This document shows positions 6,666 through 12,897 of a stretch of DNA of 24,988 nucleotides, piece after piece. The DNA is from a virus. A program made the position numbers and the translations under genes. Every line of letters begins with the position of its first letter. The stretch's first letter is position 1. The DNA lies in IMG/VR virus record IMGVR_UViG_3300032267_000365, positions 1 to 24,988 of that record; one strand, written 5' to 3'. Under the pieces are notes generated by a model that saw only the letters and a list, made by a program, of their open reading frames with translations, had not been told where the DNA came from and did no database searches.

Positions 6666-7980
6666 ACTGCTCGATTGCTTTGAAAATTTGGTAAACCACT
6701 TGAGGCACTATGGCGTTTCCTCCGGCTTTGATTGATTCGTTTCGCCACTTAGAAAAGGTAATTCCGTCCAGTCGGGAGGAAATCCCATCATTTCGAGTAC
6801 GAATTGTGGGTTCAGTTGTTGGGAAATTTCTCCAGTTTGTTGAGTGTGCTTCCCAAGCATTACCGGCAGATTGTTCAATTGGTCTGCTCTGCTCTTGCCA
6901 TCCTTTCTCGTCATTCCATTTGGTGATTGACCGCTTTTGCAGTCTCTCGTTGTCGGTGTTGGAAGCATTTGATTCTTTAACAATTGCGGCAGACTCAATT
7001 GTAGATTGATTCCCTTTTCTGCCCATTTTTCTTTTCGCGCTTGATACTTTTCCGGAGTCTGGGCATCCTTGTAATCTCTTTGATTCGGTGTTGGTAACAT
7101 CCCCATTGCCATTGCTCGGCAAAGGGTTACACTGTGCATCGAGCCCTCCTTCACTTGGCTGCTCTTCATCGTTGCCGTTGCGTTCGTTGAGTCCATTGCC
7201 GTGGGGGTGGGCAACATCCCGTGAAACTGCAAATGGTCTATTATTGAGTTCGGTCTTGCTTCCCCGTTCGCTCTGCTGAACATTGATGTTGCTCCTGTTT
7301 CTTGTAGTGCTTGTACTCTGTCGGGGTGCTCCCTTTGGATTGCCGTTGGTGTGGGGAGTAGTCCGTTCCGAGCCATTTGCTTCAAAGGAAATTGAAGATT
7401 CACTCCCTTTGCTTTGTGTCTTTCCTGTGCTGCCTTGAATGTGTCCGGATGCCTCCCATCTTTGCAATCGTATGCCGATGGGGTTGGTAGCATTTCGGTA
7501 AGCAACAAACCATACTCTATCTCTTCGGTGCGGTGCGTTGACGGCACAAGCTGGAAGTACATACGGTTGAACTTCGTACCCTTCAGCTTCCAAATCAGCC
7601 TGCACTTCGTGGAAGACCACCCCTCCTGACCAATTAACAAGGCCGAGAACGTTTTCGCCCACAACCCAACGCGGCTGAATTTCTCGAATCGCTCTAAGCA
7701 TCTCCGGCCAGAGGTGTCGCTCATCTTCTTTTCCAAGTCGCTTTCCGGCCATTGAGTAGGGCTGGCAGGGGAATCCACCTGTGAGGATGTCAATTCGTCC
7801 TCTGTGAATAGTGAAATCTGTCTTTGTGATGTCATCATAACTGATTGAATTTGGAAAGTGATATTTTAATACTTTTTGCCCGAATGAATTCCACTCGCAA
7901 TGGAATATGTTCTCCCACCCCATCCACTCAGCGGCTAAATCAAAGCCGCCGATTCCGCTGAATAAGCTGCCGTGTGTCAT
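6652..7980 (-). CDS. dcm: C5-cytosine DNA methyltransferase
   Basis: The 442-aa enzyme would methylate cytosine C5 in phage DNA, probably against host restriction. Conserved motifs are SLFSGIGGFDLAAEWMG (5-21, SAM site), TGGFPCQPYSMAGKR (67-81, catalytic Cys72), VGENVLG (107-113), HRRDRVWFVA (151-160) and GGNAIVPQVVYQIF (420-433). The long middle (about 161-400) is hydrophilic and carries five spaced copies of a TNxxGxxLQ-like element instead of an ordinary recognition domain. ATG 7980 overlaps the upstream stop (ATGA). Most of the gene is also open in a second frame on the same strand (6708-7838). No partner endonuclease is visible. Confidence 0.95.
   Translation of the reverse strand: MTHGSLFSGIGGFDLAAEWMGWENIFHCEWNSFGQKVLKYHFPNSISYDDITKTDFTIHRGRIDILTGGFPCQPYSMAGKRLGKEDERHLWPEMLRAIREIQPRWVVGENVLGLVNWSGGVVFHEVQADLEAEGYEVQPYVLPACAVNAPHRRDRVWFVAYRNATNPIGIRLQRWEASGHIQGSTGKTQSKGSESSISFEANGSERTTPHTNGNPKGAPRQSTSTTRNRSNINVQQSERGSKTELNNRPFAVSRDVAHPHGNGLNERNGNDEEQPSEGGLDAQCNPLPSNGNGDVTNTESKRLQGCPDSGKVSSAKRKMGRKGNQSTIESAAIVKESNASNTDNERLQKRSITKWNDEKGWQEQSRPIEQSAGNAWEAHSTNWRNFPTTEPTIRTRNDGISSRLDGITFSKWRNESIKAGGNAIVPQVVYQIFKAIEQYEKG
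6708..7838 (-). CDS. Second-frame protein nested in dcm, with LPTP repeats
   Basis: A 376-aa ORF lies entirely within dcm on the same strand in another frame, starting MMTSQRQISLFTEDELTSSQ. It has an N-terminal region (about 11-110; KKMSDTSGRRCLERFEK, WSSTKCRLIWKLKGT, YFQLVPS), then five repeats of 39-48 residues each opened by LPTP (117, 161, 209, 248, 292), and a C-terminal block LNPQFVLEMMGFPPDWTELP (342-361). I recall proteins of this exact layout (SSTKCxLxWK, LPTPTAxD repeats, LNPxFVxxMMGFPxxWTEL) being annotated in other phages and Bacteroides mobile elements near dcm genes. No function is known to me. It may be real dual coding or the shadow of a repeat-biased gene. Confidence 0.55.
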   Translation of the reverse strand: MMTSQRQISLFTEDELTSSQVDSPASPTQWPESDLEKKMSDTSGRRCLERFEKFSRVGLWAKTFSALLIGQEGWSSTKCRLIWKLKGTKFNRMYFQLVPSTHRTEEIEYGLLLTEMLPTPSAYDCKDGRHPDTFKAAQERHKAKGVNLQFPLKQMARNGLLPTPTAIQREHPDRVQALQETGATSMFSRANGEARPNSIIDHLQFHGMLPTPTAMDSTNATATMKSSQVKEGSMHSVTLCRAMAMGMLPTPNQRDYKDAQTPEKYQARKEKWAEKGINLQLSLPQLLKNQMLPTPTTRDCKSGQSPNGMTRKDGKSRADQLNNLPVMLGKHTQQTGEISQQLNPQFVLEMMGFPPDWTELPFLSGETNQSKPEETP

Positions 7981-8213
7981 CGCGAATAAACTTTATCAAT
8001 CATTCGTACCAGCTCGACCTTATTAAGGCGTTCAGCATCATCGTAGAGGTCAATAACGATGCAGCGATTGTTCTCATAATCGTTGTAGAACTTCCGATAT
8101 TTATAGTTCGACTCATAATAATCGAAACCGCAAGCCATGAGATACGAAGCCACGTTCTTATAATTGTGATCAATGAACTCGCTCAGGTTGCCTAAGTCAG
8201 GTGCCGCGCTCAT
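7977..8213 (-). CDS. Hypothetical acidic protein, 78 aa
   Basis: The small soluble protein starts MSAAPDLGNLSEFIDHNYKN and is rich in Tyr and Asp (FDYYESNYKYRKFYNDYENN). No known domain is seen. It is held by ATGA overlaps on both sides: with the exonuclease stop at 8210-8213 and with the dcm start at 7977-7980. It is thus firmly part of the recombination/methylation operon, but its job is unknown. Small acidic phage proteins can act as DNA mimics or inhibitors; nothing here shows that specifically. Confidence 0.65.
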   Translation of the reverse strand: MSAAPDLGNLSEFIDHNYKNVASYLMACGFDYYESNYKYRKFYNDYENNRCIVIDLYDDAERLNKVELVRMIDKVYSR

Positions 8214-8782
8214 AATTGCTCGAAGTATTTACTTATTAACTGCTTCGCGTTCTCAATCTCGAGCGCATTGTGCCGGTATAGGTAGAGGTCGCTGAACTTT
8301 CCTGACTGCTTCACCTTTGGCGGGATGCCGATGTAGTAAAAGTTCGCAGGGTTGAAGTCCATAAGCATCGAATACCATACCGCCTGAACGTGGTTGAGGT
8401 GTCGTATCATATCTTCGGCAAATGCCTGCATCGTTGGCGCGCTTGTGGTCTTAACATCGGCAATAATACCCTCGCTTATCCAGCACAAGTCCATCATGCC
8501 CTTCGCCTCGCGCTCAATGCCGTTTACCTCAACGCTTCCGAGCTTGATGTATTCGTGCTCCGATTCATTAAACAATCGCGCAAGCATCGGCAATTCGTTA
8601 ATCGCTGTGTAAACATTGCGCACAGGCTCAGGCATCTTAATGAATGGCTGCTCCAGTAGGTCGAAGTGAAACGCAGCACCGGCATCGAGTGCGGCTTGTG
8701 CGTAGCTTATATCGCCTGTATAGTGGCGTTTGATACGGCTCGCGCTCGTTGCTGGGTGTTTGATATACTCTTCGCGTGTCAT
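8210..8782 (-). CDS. RecE/PDDEXK_1-like phage exonuclease
   Basis: The 190-aa product resembles the putative exodeoxyribonuclease 8-like (DUF3799/PDDEXK_1) proteins that resect double-stranded ends for phage single-strand annealing recombination. Signature elements are GAAFHFDLLEQP (35-46, family His39), EAKGMMDLCW (92-101, Asp98), IIADVKTTS (106-114, Asp109 and Lys111) and HVQAVWYSML (131-140, Gln133). This is the PD-(D/E)XK order of metal-dependent exonucleases. An SSB-like gene lies two genes upstream, giving a plausible resection/annealing set, although no classical RecT or Erf annealase is recognisable. Both ends overlap neighbours by 4 bases. Confidence 0.85.
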   Translation of the reverse strand: MTREEYIKHPATSASRIKRHYTGDISYAQAALDAGAAFHFDLLEQPFIKMPEPVRNVYTAINELPMLARLFNESEHEYIKLGSVEVNGIEREAKGMMDLCWISEGIIADVKTTSAPTMQAFAEDMIRHLNHVQAVWYSMLMDFNPANFYYIGIPPKVKQSGKFSDLYLYRHNALEIENAKQLISKYFEQL

Positions 8783-9183
8783 GGCTTCACTTCTTTGAAT
8801 TGTTCAATCTGCTCAAGTGAAATGAATATTTGAAGCTCATGGCAGTACCTTGTGAAGAGCAATGGCTGGCCGTGCTCAACGATAAACTCACGCGGTATAT
8901 TCCATGTCGAGAATTCATCAATGATGCGCACTGTATCGAATCGCGTTGCCTCTGTGATTAGCTTATGATTTAGTCCATAGGCATTGCGCTTAACGAGTAG
9001 GTGCTTCATCCGGCTTCGCTTTACAATCAATGTGCGCGTGCTCATGTTGATGTCACCAATATATCTATCGGTTGTGCTGTTGGCTAACTTAATCGACACC
9101 GTGAGCTTATCGTTATTGCGGTTTACGATAATCCTATTGCCGCAAGTGTCCTCCACGTAGGCTGAGTTTTCGTTGATTTTCAT
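8779..9183 (-). CDS. Hypothetical protein of the recombination module, 134 aa
   Basis: The product begins MKINENSAYVEDTCGNRIIV. A basic central stretch (TLIVKRSRMKHLLVKRNAYG, then LNHKLI) is followed by a beta-rich C-terminal half (RIIDEFSTWNIPREFIVEHG). The LLVKRNAYGLN pattern recalls uncharacterised Bacteroidetes phage proteins encoded between SSB-like and exonuclease genes. There is no catalytic motif. It overlaps both neighbours by 4 bases (ATGA). The basic region could contact DNA, but this is only a guess. Confidence 0.65.
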   Translation of the reverse strand: MKINENSAYVEDTCGNRIIVNRNNDKLTVSIKLANSTTDRYIGDINMSTRTLIVKRSRMKHLLVKRNAYGLNHKLITEATRFDTVRIIDEFSTWNIPREFIVEHGQPLLFTRYCHELQIFISLEQIEQFKEVKP

Positions 9184-9839
9184 CGTATTACTTGTGTTTT
9201 AGATTCGTAAAGTTCAATACCATCGATGCTATCCACGCCGAGCTCCTTCATTGCTTTAGGCAGCCCGCCGATTAAATCTTCAGCGGTTAGGTTGCCAAAT
9301 GCGAATTGAACAGAGAGCACCTTCAACCAGTCCACCTCGCCAATCGTTCGCGCCTTAATGGTGGTGCGCACGTTCTTAGTGTGATTCGTTTCAACGCTGG
9401 TAGTGTATAGGCTATCCGTAAACGATGCCATAATATCGCCTATTGATTGCGCCTGCCGCATTGATGCCTCTGCTTCGGCTTTCAATTTTGCCTCAGCCGC
9501 AGCCCGCTCAACAGCAAGGCGCTCGTGGTAATCAATCATTCGCTGCTTTGCTGATTCGATAAACTCGTTAAGCGGTGCGATGCTATCCTTTTCGAGCTTC
9601 ATCAATTCCTTTTTGAAAGCATCGAGCGGCGTTGTTACTTCCTTACGCGCTGCTTCGATTGCCTTAACTGCATCGCTTACCTCCTTAATGCAGGCTGTCA
9701 TTGCATTGTATTCACTCACGTTGTTAATGAGTATGCCTTTATTCGCTGCGATTAACGATTGCGCGTTTAATGTTTTAGGCGAATTAATCGCGATGTATAT
9801 TTTCTCGATTGGTATTTGTACCTTTGCCAATGTGTTCAT
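9180..9839 (-). CDS. Coiled-coil recombination-associated protein (DUF1351-like)
   Basis: The 219-aa product has a long helical coiled-coil core (about 45-130; KEVSDAVKAIEAARKEVTTP through RMIDYHERLAVERAAAEAKL and further Ala/Glu/Lys runs) between small N- and C-terminal domains. The layout resembles DUF1351-type phage proteins that sit beside annealases and exonucleases and share the EAxRKExTxPLxxFxxxxK pattern. No enzyme motif is present. It follows the SSB-like gene after a 56-base gap holding a GC-rich hairpin and overlaps the next gene by 4 bases. A structural or DNA-binding role in recombination is inferred. Confidence 0.65.
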   Translation of the reverse strand: MNTLAKVQIPIEKIYIAINSPKTLNAQSLIAANKGILINNVSEYNAMTACIKEVSDAVKAIEAARKEVTTPLDAFKKELMKLEKDSIAPLNEFIESAKQRMIDYHERLAVERAAAEAKLKAEAEASMRQAQSIGDIMASFTDSLYTTSVETNHTKNVRTTIKARTIGEVDWLKVLSVQFAFGNLTAEDLIGGLPKAMKELGVDSIDGIELYESKTQVIR

Positions 9840-9859
9840 GTTTGTTTCGATTAGTGTTA

Positions 9860-9890
9860 GAGGGGCGGCGCTTTACCGCCCCTTATTTTT
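9860..9890 (+). terminator. Plus-strand intrinsic terminator / GC-rich hairpin
   Basis: GGGGCGG (9860-9866) and CCGCCCC (9874-9880) form a 7-bp GC stem with a 7-base loop. On the plus strand TTATTTTTTT follows, which is a good terminator. On the minus strand, where the genes are, the hairpin is preceded rather than followed by the T-tract, so it would only be an RNA stem between two cistrons. It may block antisense transcription. Confidence 0.6.
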
Positions 9891-9895
9891 TTCAG

Positions 9896-10561
9896 TTAAT
9901 CCCAAGGTAAATCATTCGCCGCTTTCTGTCCGAAGATATCGTCAATGTCCGGCAGCTCTTCAATGTTCTGAGGCGGTTTATTAAACGCTGACCTTTGCTC
10001 ATTGCGACTCATTGCAATGTATTCGTCCGATTCTTTAATCTTATCCTGAATGAACTCGGGCAGCTTTGAGAATACTTCTTGATCGTGCGCGGTTGGCGTG
10101 TAGGTGAATGCCTCATTGATTGCTGCTGGGCATTCATAGCCCTTCATCAGCGGCGCGAAGCTGATAATGTTTGCATATGTGTTCTCGCCTTTCGTTACGT
10201 GGGCGATGTTCACCATGCAGGTCTTACCGAGCATCTTAAAGATATCGAGCTTTGCTGCCTCGGCATCGCTTAACTTTTTACCAAGCCATGCCGAAAGGTC
10301 GCGGCGTAGTAATGCTTTCTCATTCATCGAAAGCGTGTAGATGCTGCGCACGTAGTACGGCTGACTGCCTTTAGCTTCATCGAATACTGCAAGCTCGGTA
10401 GGTAGTTCGAATAAGAATTGAACCTTGCGCTTTTTACCGGGATAGTTACCGCCCTGCTCAGTGGTTCCGAGGTCAATGATTTGATAGCAGCGTGCAGGGT
10501 AGCTGCCTTCGGGTGCGATTTGACGATTCGATGAACCGCCAATGGGTGCTGTTAAAGACAT
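9896..10561 (-). CDS. SSB-like phage DNA-binding protein
   Basis: The 221-aa product opens with an OB-like layout: YPARCYQIIDLGTTEQGG, then GKKRKVQFLFELP, YYVRSIYTLSMNEKALLRRD, LSAWLGKKL and MLGKTCMVNIAHVTKGENTY. I associate this pattern with phage single-stranded-DNA-binding/replication proteins encoded beside recombination exonucleases. The C-terminus is acidic (IEELPDIDDIFGQ ... NDLPWD), resembling the protein-interaction tail of SSBs. It would coat single strands made by the exonuclease and helicase. Its ATG is preceded by the TTAAAC-type leader motif shared with the next three upstream genes. Confidence 0.7.
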   Translation of the reverse strand: MSLTAPIGGSSNRQIAPEGSYPARCYQIIDLGTTEQGGNYPGKKRKVQFLFELPTELAVFDEAKGSQPYYVRSIYTLSMNEKALLRRDLSAWLGKKLSDAEAAKLDIFKMLGKTCMVNIAHVTKGENTYANIISFAPLMKGYECPAAINEAFTYTPTAHDQEVFSKLPEFIQDKIKESDEYIAMSRNEQRSAFNKPPQNIEELPDIDDIFGQKAANDLPWD

Positions 10562-10576
10562 GATATAAATGTTTAA
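10562..10576 (-). promoter_or_regulatory. TTAAAC-NN-TTATAT leader motif
   Basis: TTAAACATTTATATC lies immediately before the ATG at 10561. Four consecutive genes carry versions of TTAAACnnTTAyAy within 0-2 bases of their start codons (10562, 10880, 11125, 11406). No Shine-Dalgarno sequence is present, so this AT-rich element probably sets translation initiation. Confidence 0.5.
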
Positions 10577-10579
10577 GGG

Positions 10580-10879
10580 TTAAAGATTGTCAGATTCGAG
10601 TGATTGGATAAGGTCGCGGTTAATGCCATCGATTACGCTGGTAAACCTATCGACATAATCAGCGCGAGATAGTGGCTCGAATAGTCTATGCTCAACCAGT
10701 ACGCCCTCGAATTGCTCGCGGTGGAACTTACGCGCCATGTTTGCTGCGCCTGAATCGCAGCGTGTGTGAATGCCCTTTTGGCATCCGTGTGAAACGAGCA
10801 AGGTCATAACACCGCTGAGGTGATCGTAATGGTAGAACTCTGTGCGCTCGTAGTTTTGGAATGTGGTACTTGTGTCCAT
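10580..10879 (-). CDS. Hypothetical early protein, 99 aa
   Basis: The soluble product starts MDTSTTFQNYERTEFYHYDH. It contains a central SHGCQKGIHTRCDSGAANMARKFHREQ, with Cys and His residues that might bind metal, although the spacing is not a standard zinc finger. The opening MDT and the AT-rich TTAAAC leader are shared with the upstream 74-aa gene. No family is recognised. Its place upstream of the SSB-like gene suggests early expression. Confidence 0.6.
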   Translation of the reverse strand: MDTSTTFQNYERTEFYHYDHLSGVMTLLVSHGCQKGIHTRCDSGAANMARKFHREQFEGVLVEHRLFEPLSRADYVDRFTSVIDGINRDLIQSLESDNL

Positions 10880-10895
10880 GTGTATAAAGGTTTAA
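10880..10895 (-). promoter_or_regulatory. TTAAAC-NN-TTATAC leader motif
   Basis: TTAAACCTTTATACAC abuts the ATG at 10879. It is the second copy of the four-gene leader motif; see the site at 10562. Confidence 0.5.
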
Positions 10896-10899
10896 GAAA

Positions 10900-11124
10900 T
10901 TACTTGATTACTTCGATTAGTTGGTAAGTGTCGGCATCAATTATGACGGCTGATACTTCAACGATTAGTGGGTACTGTGCTGCCTTTGCCTTTGCGATTG
11001 GAAGCTCGGAGAGGTCGGTGTTTGGAACCTCAAGTTCGTAAGCGATGAAATCGTTCATGGTTTCGTGCCAAATAAGGTTCATCCCTGACTTGGTAATTGC
11101 GGTAATTTGTGTGATTGTGTCCAT
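10900..11124 (-). CDS. Hypothetical early protein, 74 aa
   Basis: The product begins MDTITQITAITKSGMNLIWH and is a small alpha/beta-looking protein ending in VSAVIIDADTYQLIEVIK. No known motif, membrane span or signal is seen. It is preceded by a TTAAAC-type leader with an extra TTAAAC copy just upstream. It lies between the promoter-proximal 73-aa gene and the 99-aa gene in what looks like the start of the early operon. The function is unknown. Confidence 0.6.
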   Translation of the reverse strand: MDTITQITAITKSGMNLIWHETMNDFIAYELEVPNTDLSELPIAKAKAAQYPLIVEVSAVIIDADTYQLIEVIK

Positions 11125-11140
11125 TTGTATAATTGTTTAA
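11125..11140 (-). promoter_or_regulatory. TTAAAC-NN-TTATAC leader motif
   Basis: TTAAACAATTATACAA abuts the ATG at 11124, with another CTTAAACCC just upstream. It is the third copy of the leader element. Confidence 0.5.
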
Positions 11141-11157
11141 GGGTTTAAGAGTGTAAA

Positions 11158-11176
11158 GGGCGGTTGTTAGCCGCCC
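11158..11176 (-). terminator. GC-rich hairpin after the 73-aa gene (weak terminator)
   Basis: GGGCGG and CCGCCC (11158-11163 and 11171-11176) form a 6-bp stem with a 7-base loop, 8 bases past the 73-aa gene's stop. Only TTT follows on the minus strand, so it is at best a leaky terminator or an RNA-stabilising stem that lowers expression of downstream genes. Confidence 0.4.
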
Positions 11177-11183
11177 GTGATGC

Positions 11184-11405
11184 TTATGAAAACGCTGGAG
11201 CCATTGAGTAAGTGCCTAAAGCCATAACATACTCGTTACCATTGTAGCCTACTTTTACTTTTTTGCGTACAATATCCTTGTAGCCTTTTACTTTAAGGGT
11301 TACAAAATCACCATTTCGAGTTAGTACTTCGGCTGTAAAAACGCATTCTGAATCGCAAATGCTTACCGCCTTAATTGTTGTTCCTGCTTTAATTGTTGTG
11401 CTCAT
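11184..11405 (-). CDS. Small basic beta-rich protein, first gene of the early unit, 73 aa
   Basis: I chose ATG 11405 (MSTTIKAGTTIKAVSICDSE). The longer reading to 11444 would run across the -7 box at 11434-11441. The protein is beta-rich and basic in the middle (VTLKVKGYKDIVRKKVKVGY), perhaps a small OB- or SH3-like fold, but no family is recognised. It is the first gene after the clear promoter at 11434, with a leader of roughly 25-30 bases. That makes it a likely abundant early product. Confidence 0.65.
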   Translation of the reverse strand: MSTTIKAGTTIKAVSICDSECVFTAEVLTRNGDFVTLKVKGYKDIVRKKVKVGYNGNEYVMALGTYSMAPAFS

Positions 11406-11420
11406 CGTGTAAGTGTTTAA
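11406..11420 (-). promoter_or_regulatory. TTAAAC-NN-TTACAC leader motif
   Basis: TTAAACACTTACACG abuts the ATG at 11405, with GTTAAACAA just upstream. It is the fourth and promoter-proximal copy of the leader element. Confidence 0.5.
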
Positions 11421-11433
11421 TTGTTTAACACTG

Positions 11434-11463
11434 CAAACATACAACCTTTATTTGAACCTGCAA
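11434..11463 (-). promoter_or_regulatory. Bacteroidetes-type promoter for the early unit
   Basis: The -7 box TATGTTTG (11434-11441) has a TTG (11461-11463) 19 bases upstream, matching the TTTG/TTG-N17-23-TAnnTTTG consensus. It lies in a 113-base non-coding gap after the spanin-like gene and drives the small early genes, the SSB-like gene and the recombination module. I see nothing else in the gap. Confidence 0.65.
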
Positions 11464-11518
11464 TACACGAACAAAGAAAAAAGCAAAATAATTTATAACG
11501 TGCTGATTTACAACGCAA

Positions 11519-12163
11519 TTATTTTGCGCGACCAATTGCGAATCCTGTAATGCCACCAAGTGCGAAAGCGAATGCGCGTGTCTCGTACCACTTTTTAGGC
11601 GGCTCGGCCACGATTATATTGCTCATGCCGGTAACAGTCACGTATGGGTTATCAATGCCAAGCCTAACAACCTTATCGCGCTTACGCGATAGGAAGCCCT
11701 TACGCAGCGTATCTCCGATTGCAACGGTATAACTTACTGGAATAATAATTGAGTCCAACTGAAGCCGTCCTAAGCGGTTAATTTGCCCACCTATCTCGAG
11801 CCACTTACCGGGCCGATGGAAGTAACGCGGCAATCTCATATGCGGAAAGCTGTCAATGTACACAGTCTCGCCGAGTTGAATCTCGGTCTTAATCTTGGTT
11901 CGCGTTTGGTAGCGTATCACCACTTCAGGCTCACGCAGCTGCAAGGCTCGCAGCTTGGTGCCTGCCGCTGAGAGCTGCACTCCTTGGCTGTGTATCTTGC
12001 TGCTATCTCTCGCGATGCGTACCATATACTCATTATTGAGCGAATCCAGATACATAGCATTGCTTTCAGCCTCACCTAATGCTCCGCAAGTGCGAAACAA
12101 AAGCAGCAAAAGAAATAGGCATATTACTAAGAGGCTGAGACTGGTTACGTTGCTTTGCTGCAT
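11519..12163 (-). CDS. Spanin-like / DUF6808-like membrane protein of the lysis module
   Basis: The 214-aa protein has an N-terminal membrane anchor (about 8-27, LLVICLFLLLLLFRTCG) and a helical stalk (about 30-75). A beta-rich region follows (VVIRYQTRTKIKTEIQLGET, SIIIPVSYTVAIGDTLRKGF), and then a hydrophobic C-terminal end, FAFALGGITGFAIGRAK (about 196-214). Anchored periplasmic proteins of this sort follow the lysozyme in Bacteroidetes phages and are candidate spanins that fuse inner and outer membranes at lysis. No lipobox for a separate outer-membrane spanin is seen here. The assignment rests on topology and position. Confidence 0.6.
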   Translation of the reverse strand: MQQSNVTSLSLLVICLFLLLLLFRTCGALGEAESNAMYLDSLNNEYMVRIARDSSKIHSQGVQLSAAGTKLRALQLREPEVVIRYQTRTKIKTEIQLGETVYIDSFPHMRLPRYFHRPGKWLEIGGQINRLGRLQLDSIIIPVSYTVAIGDTLRKGFLSRKRDKVVRLGIDNPYVTVTGMSNIIVAEPPKKWYETRAFAFALGGITGFAIGRAK

Positions 12164-12330
12164 TTTATCAGTTCGTTTAATCGTTTGAGGTACGTGCTCT
12201 TATCTCTAAGCTCGTTGAGCAATATATCGCCCGCCACCTTAATCGGCATCGACTTCTCGGCTATGTAAACTGCCAGCACTTTAACAAGTCTATCATCGCA
12301 TTCGCAATCGGTCGCTGGGAGGTTATTCAT
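12145..12330 (-). CDS. Small helical protein after the PAS-HisKA gene, 61 aa
   Basis: The product starts MNNLPATDCECDDRLVKVLA and is mostly helical and amphipathic, with no membrane segment. Its ATG overlaps the stop of the PAS-HisKA gene (ATGA, 12327-12330), so the two are translationally coupled, and it overlaps the spanin-like start by 19 bases. It is not the missing kinase ATPase domain: no N, G1 or G2 box is present. It may be a partner of the upstream protein. Confidence 0.6.
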   Translation of the reverse strand: MNNLPATDCECDDRLVKVLAVYIAEKSMPIKVAGDILLNELRDKSTYLKRLNELIKCSKAT

Positions 12331-12893
12331 AATTGCCGTGTTGCTTTTTTGACTAACAGCCGAATCACATTGTCGAGCTTTTCAACGCTATCTTCGAGCA
12401 TCTTCATAACGCCATCGCGCTCTTGATCGGTTGCCCAAGTATGCTCGTTTATCATCTTCACCAAGCCACCAATCGATGTCAATGGCTGACGAAGTTCGTG
12501 CGATAGGGTGAAGCGAAATTCTTCGAGAAGCATCTTTTGCCGTTCATATTCGTGGTTGCTTATGGAAGTAACATCGACCAGTTGAATTCCGATAAAGTGC
12601 AGCATATCGACAATGGCGTAAACATTCCACATATTGAAACGCTCCGAGCTTATCTTCTGCTTCGTCTTAGCGTATGCCCGAATCGGGTCAGGCGATTTGG
12701 TTTGCGCCTTGCGAATTGCTGCAAGCAGTTCATCGCGGTCGCTATCTTGCGCTGCGATGTCGAGGATATTGCCGGGCTTTATGTGGCTGGAGTACTCGCG
12801 GAATAGGTCATTCGTAGTGACGATGTTGCCATCCCTGTCGGTGATCACATAGAAGAGGTCAATTGATGACTCAAGGATGTGCAGCGATGCCAT
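12327..12893 (-). CDS. PAS-HisKA protein lacking the histidine-kinase ATPase domain
   Basis: The 188-aa cytoplasmic protein has an N-terminal PAS-like domain (about 5-110; DLFYVITDRDGNIVTTND through IQLVDVTSI). A HisKA dimerisation helix pair follows, with a complete H-box FTLSHELRQPLTSIGGLVKM (128-147), phospho-acceptor His132. It stops at residue 188, where the HATPase_c domain of a sensor kinase should begin; neither it nor the next gene has ATP-binding motifs. It could therefore be phosphorylated by, or dimerise with, host kinases and rewire a two-component pathway. ATG 12893 sits 4 bases after a TATCTTTG box, so it has its own predicted leaderless promoter. Its place inside the lysis module is unusual. 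Confidence 0.85.
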   Translation of the reverse strand: MASLHILESSIDLFYVITDRDGNIVTTNDLFREYSSHIKPGNILDIAAQDSDRDELLAAIRKAQTKSPDPIRAYAKTKQKISSERFNMWNVYAIVDMLHFIGIQLVDVTSISNHEYERQKMLLEEFRFTLSHELRQPLTSIGGLVKMINEHTWATDQERDGVMKMLEDSVEKLDNVIRLLVKKATRQL

Positions 12894-12897
12894 GCTG

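Noticed and set aside
7481-7490. Recombination or inversion site suggested by repeated motifs in dcm
   Set aside because: The repeats are protein-level elements in both reading frames, without long identical DNA or inverted copies.
9580-9984. 134-aa plus-strand ORF across the SSB-like/coiled-coil gap
   Set aside because: It crosses the hairpin at 9860-9890 and is antisense to two well-supported genes; the apparent hydrophobicity comes from reverse reading of charged helices.
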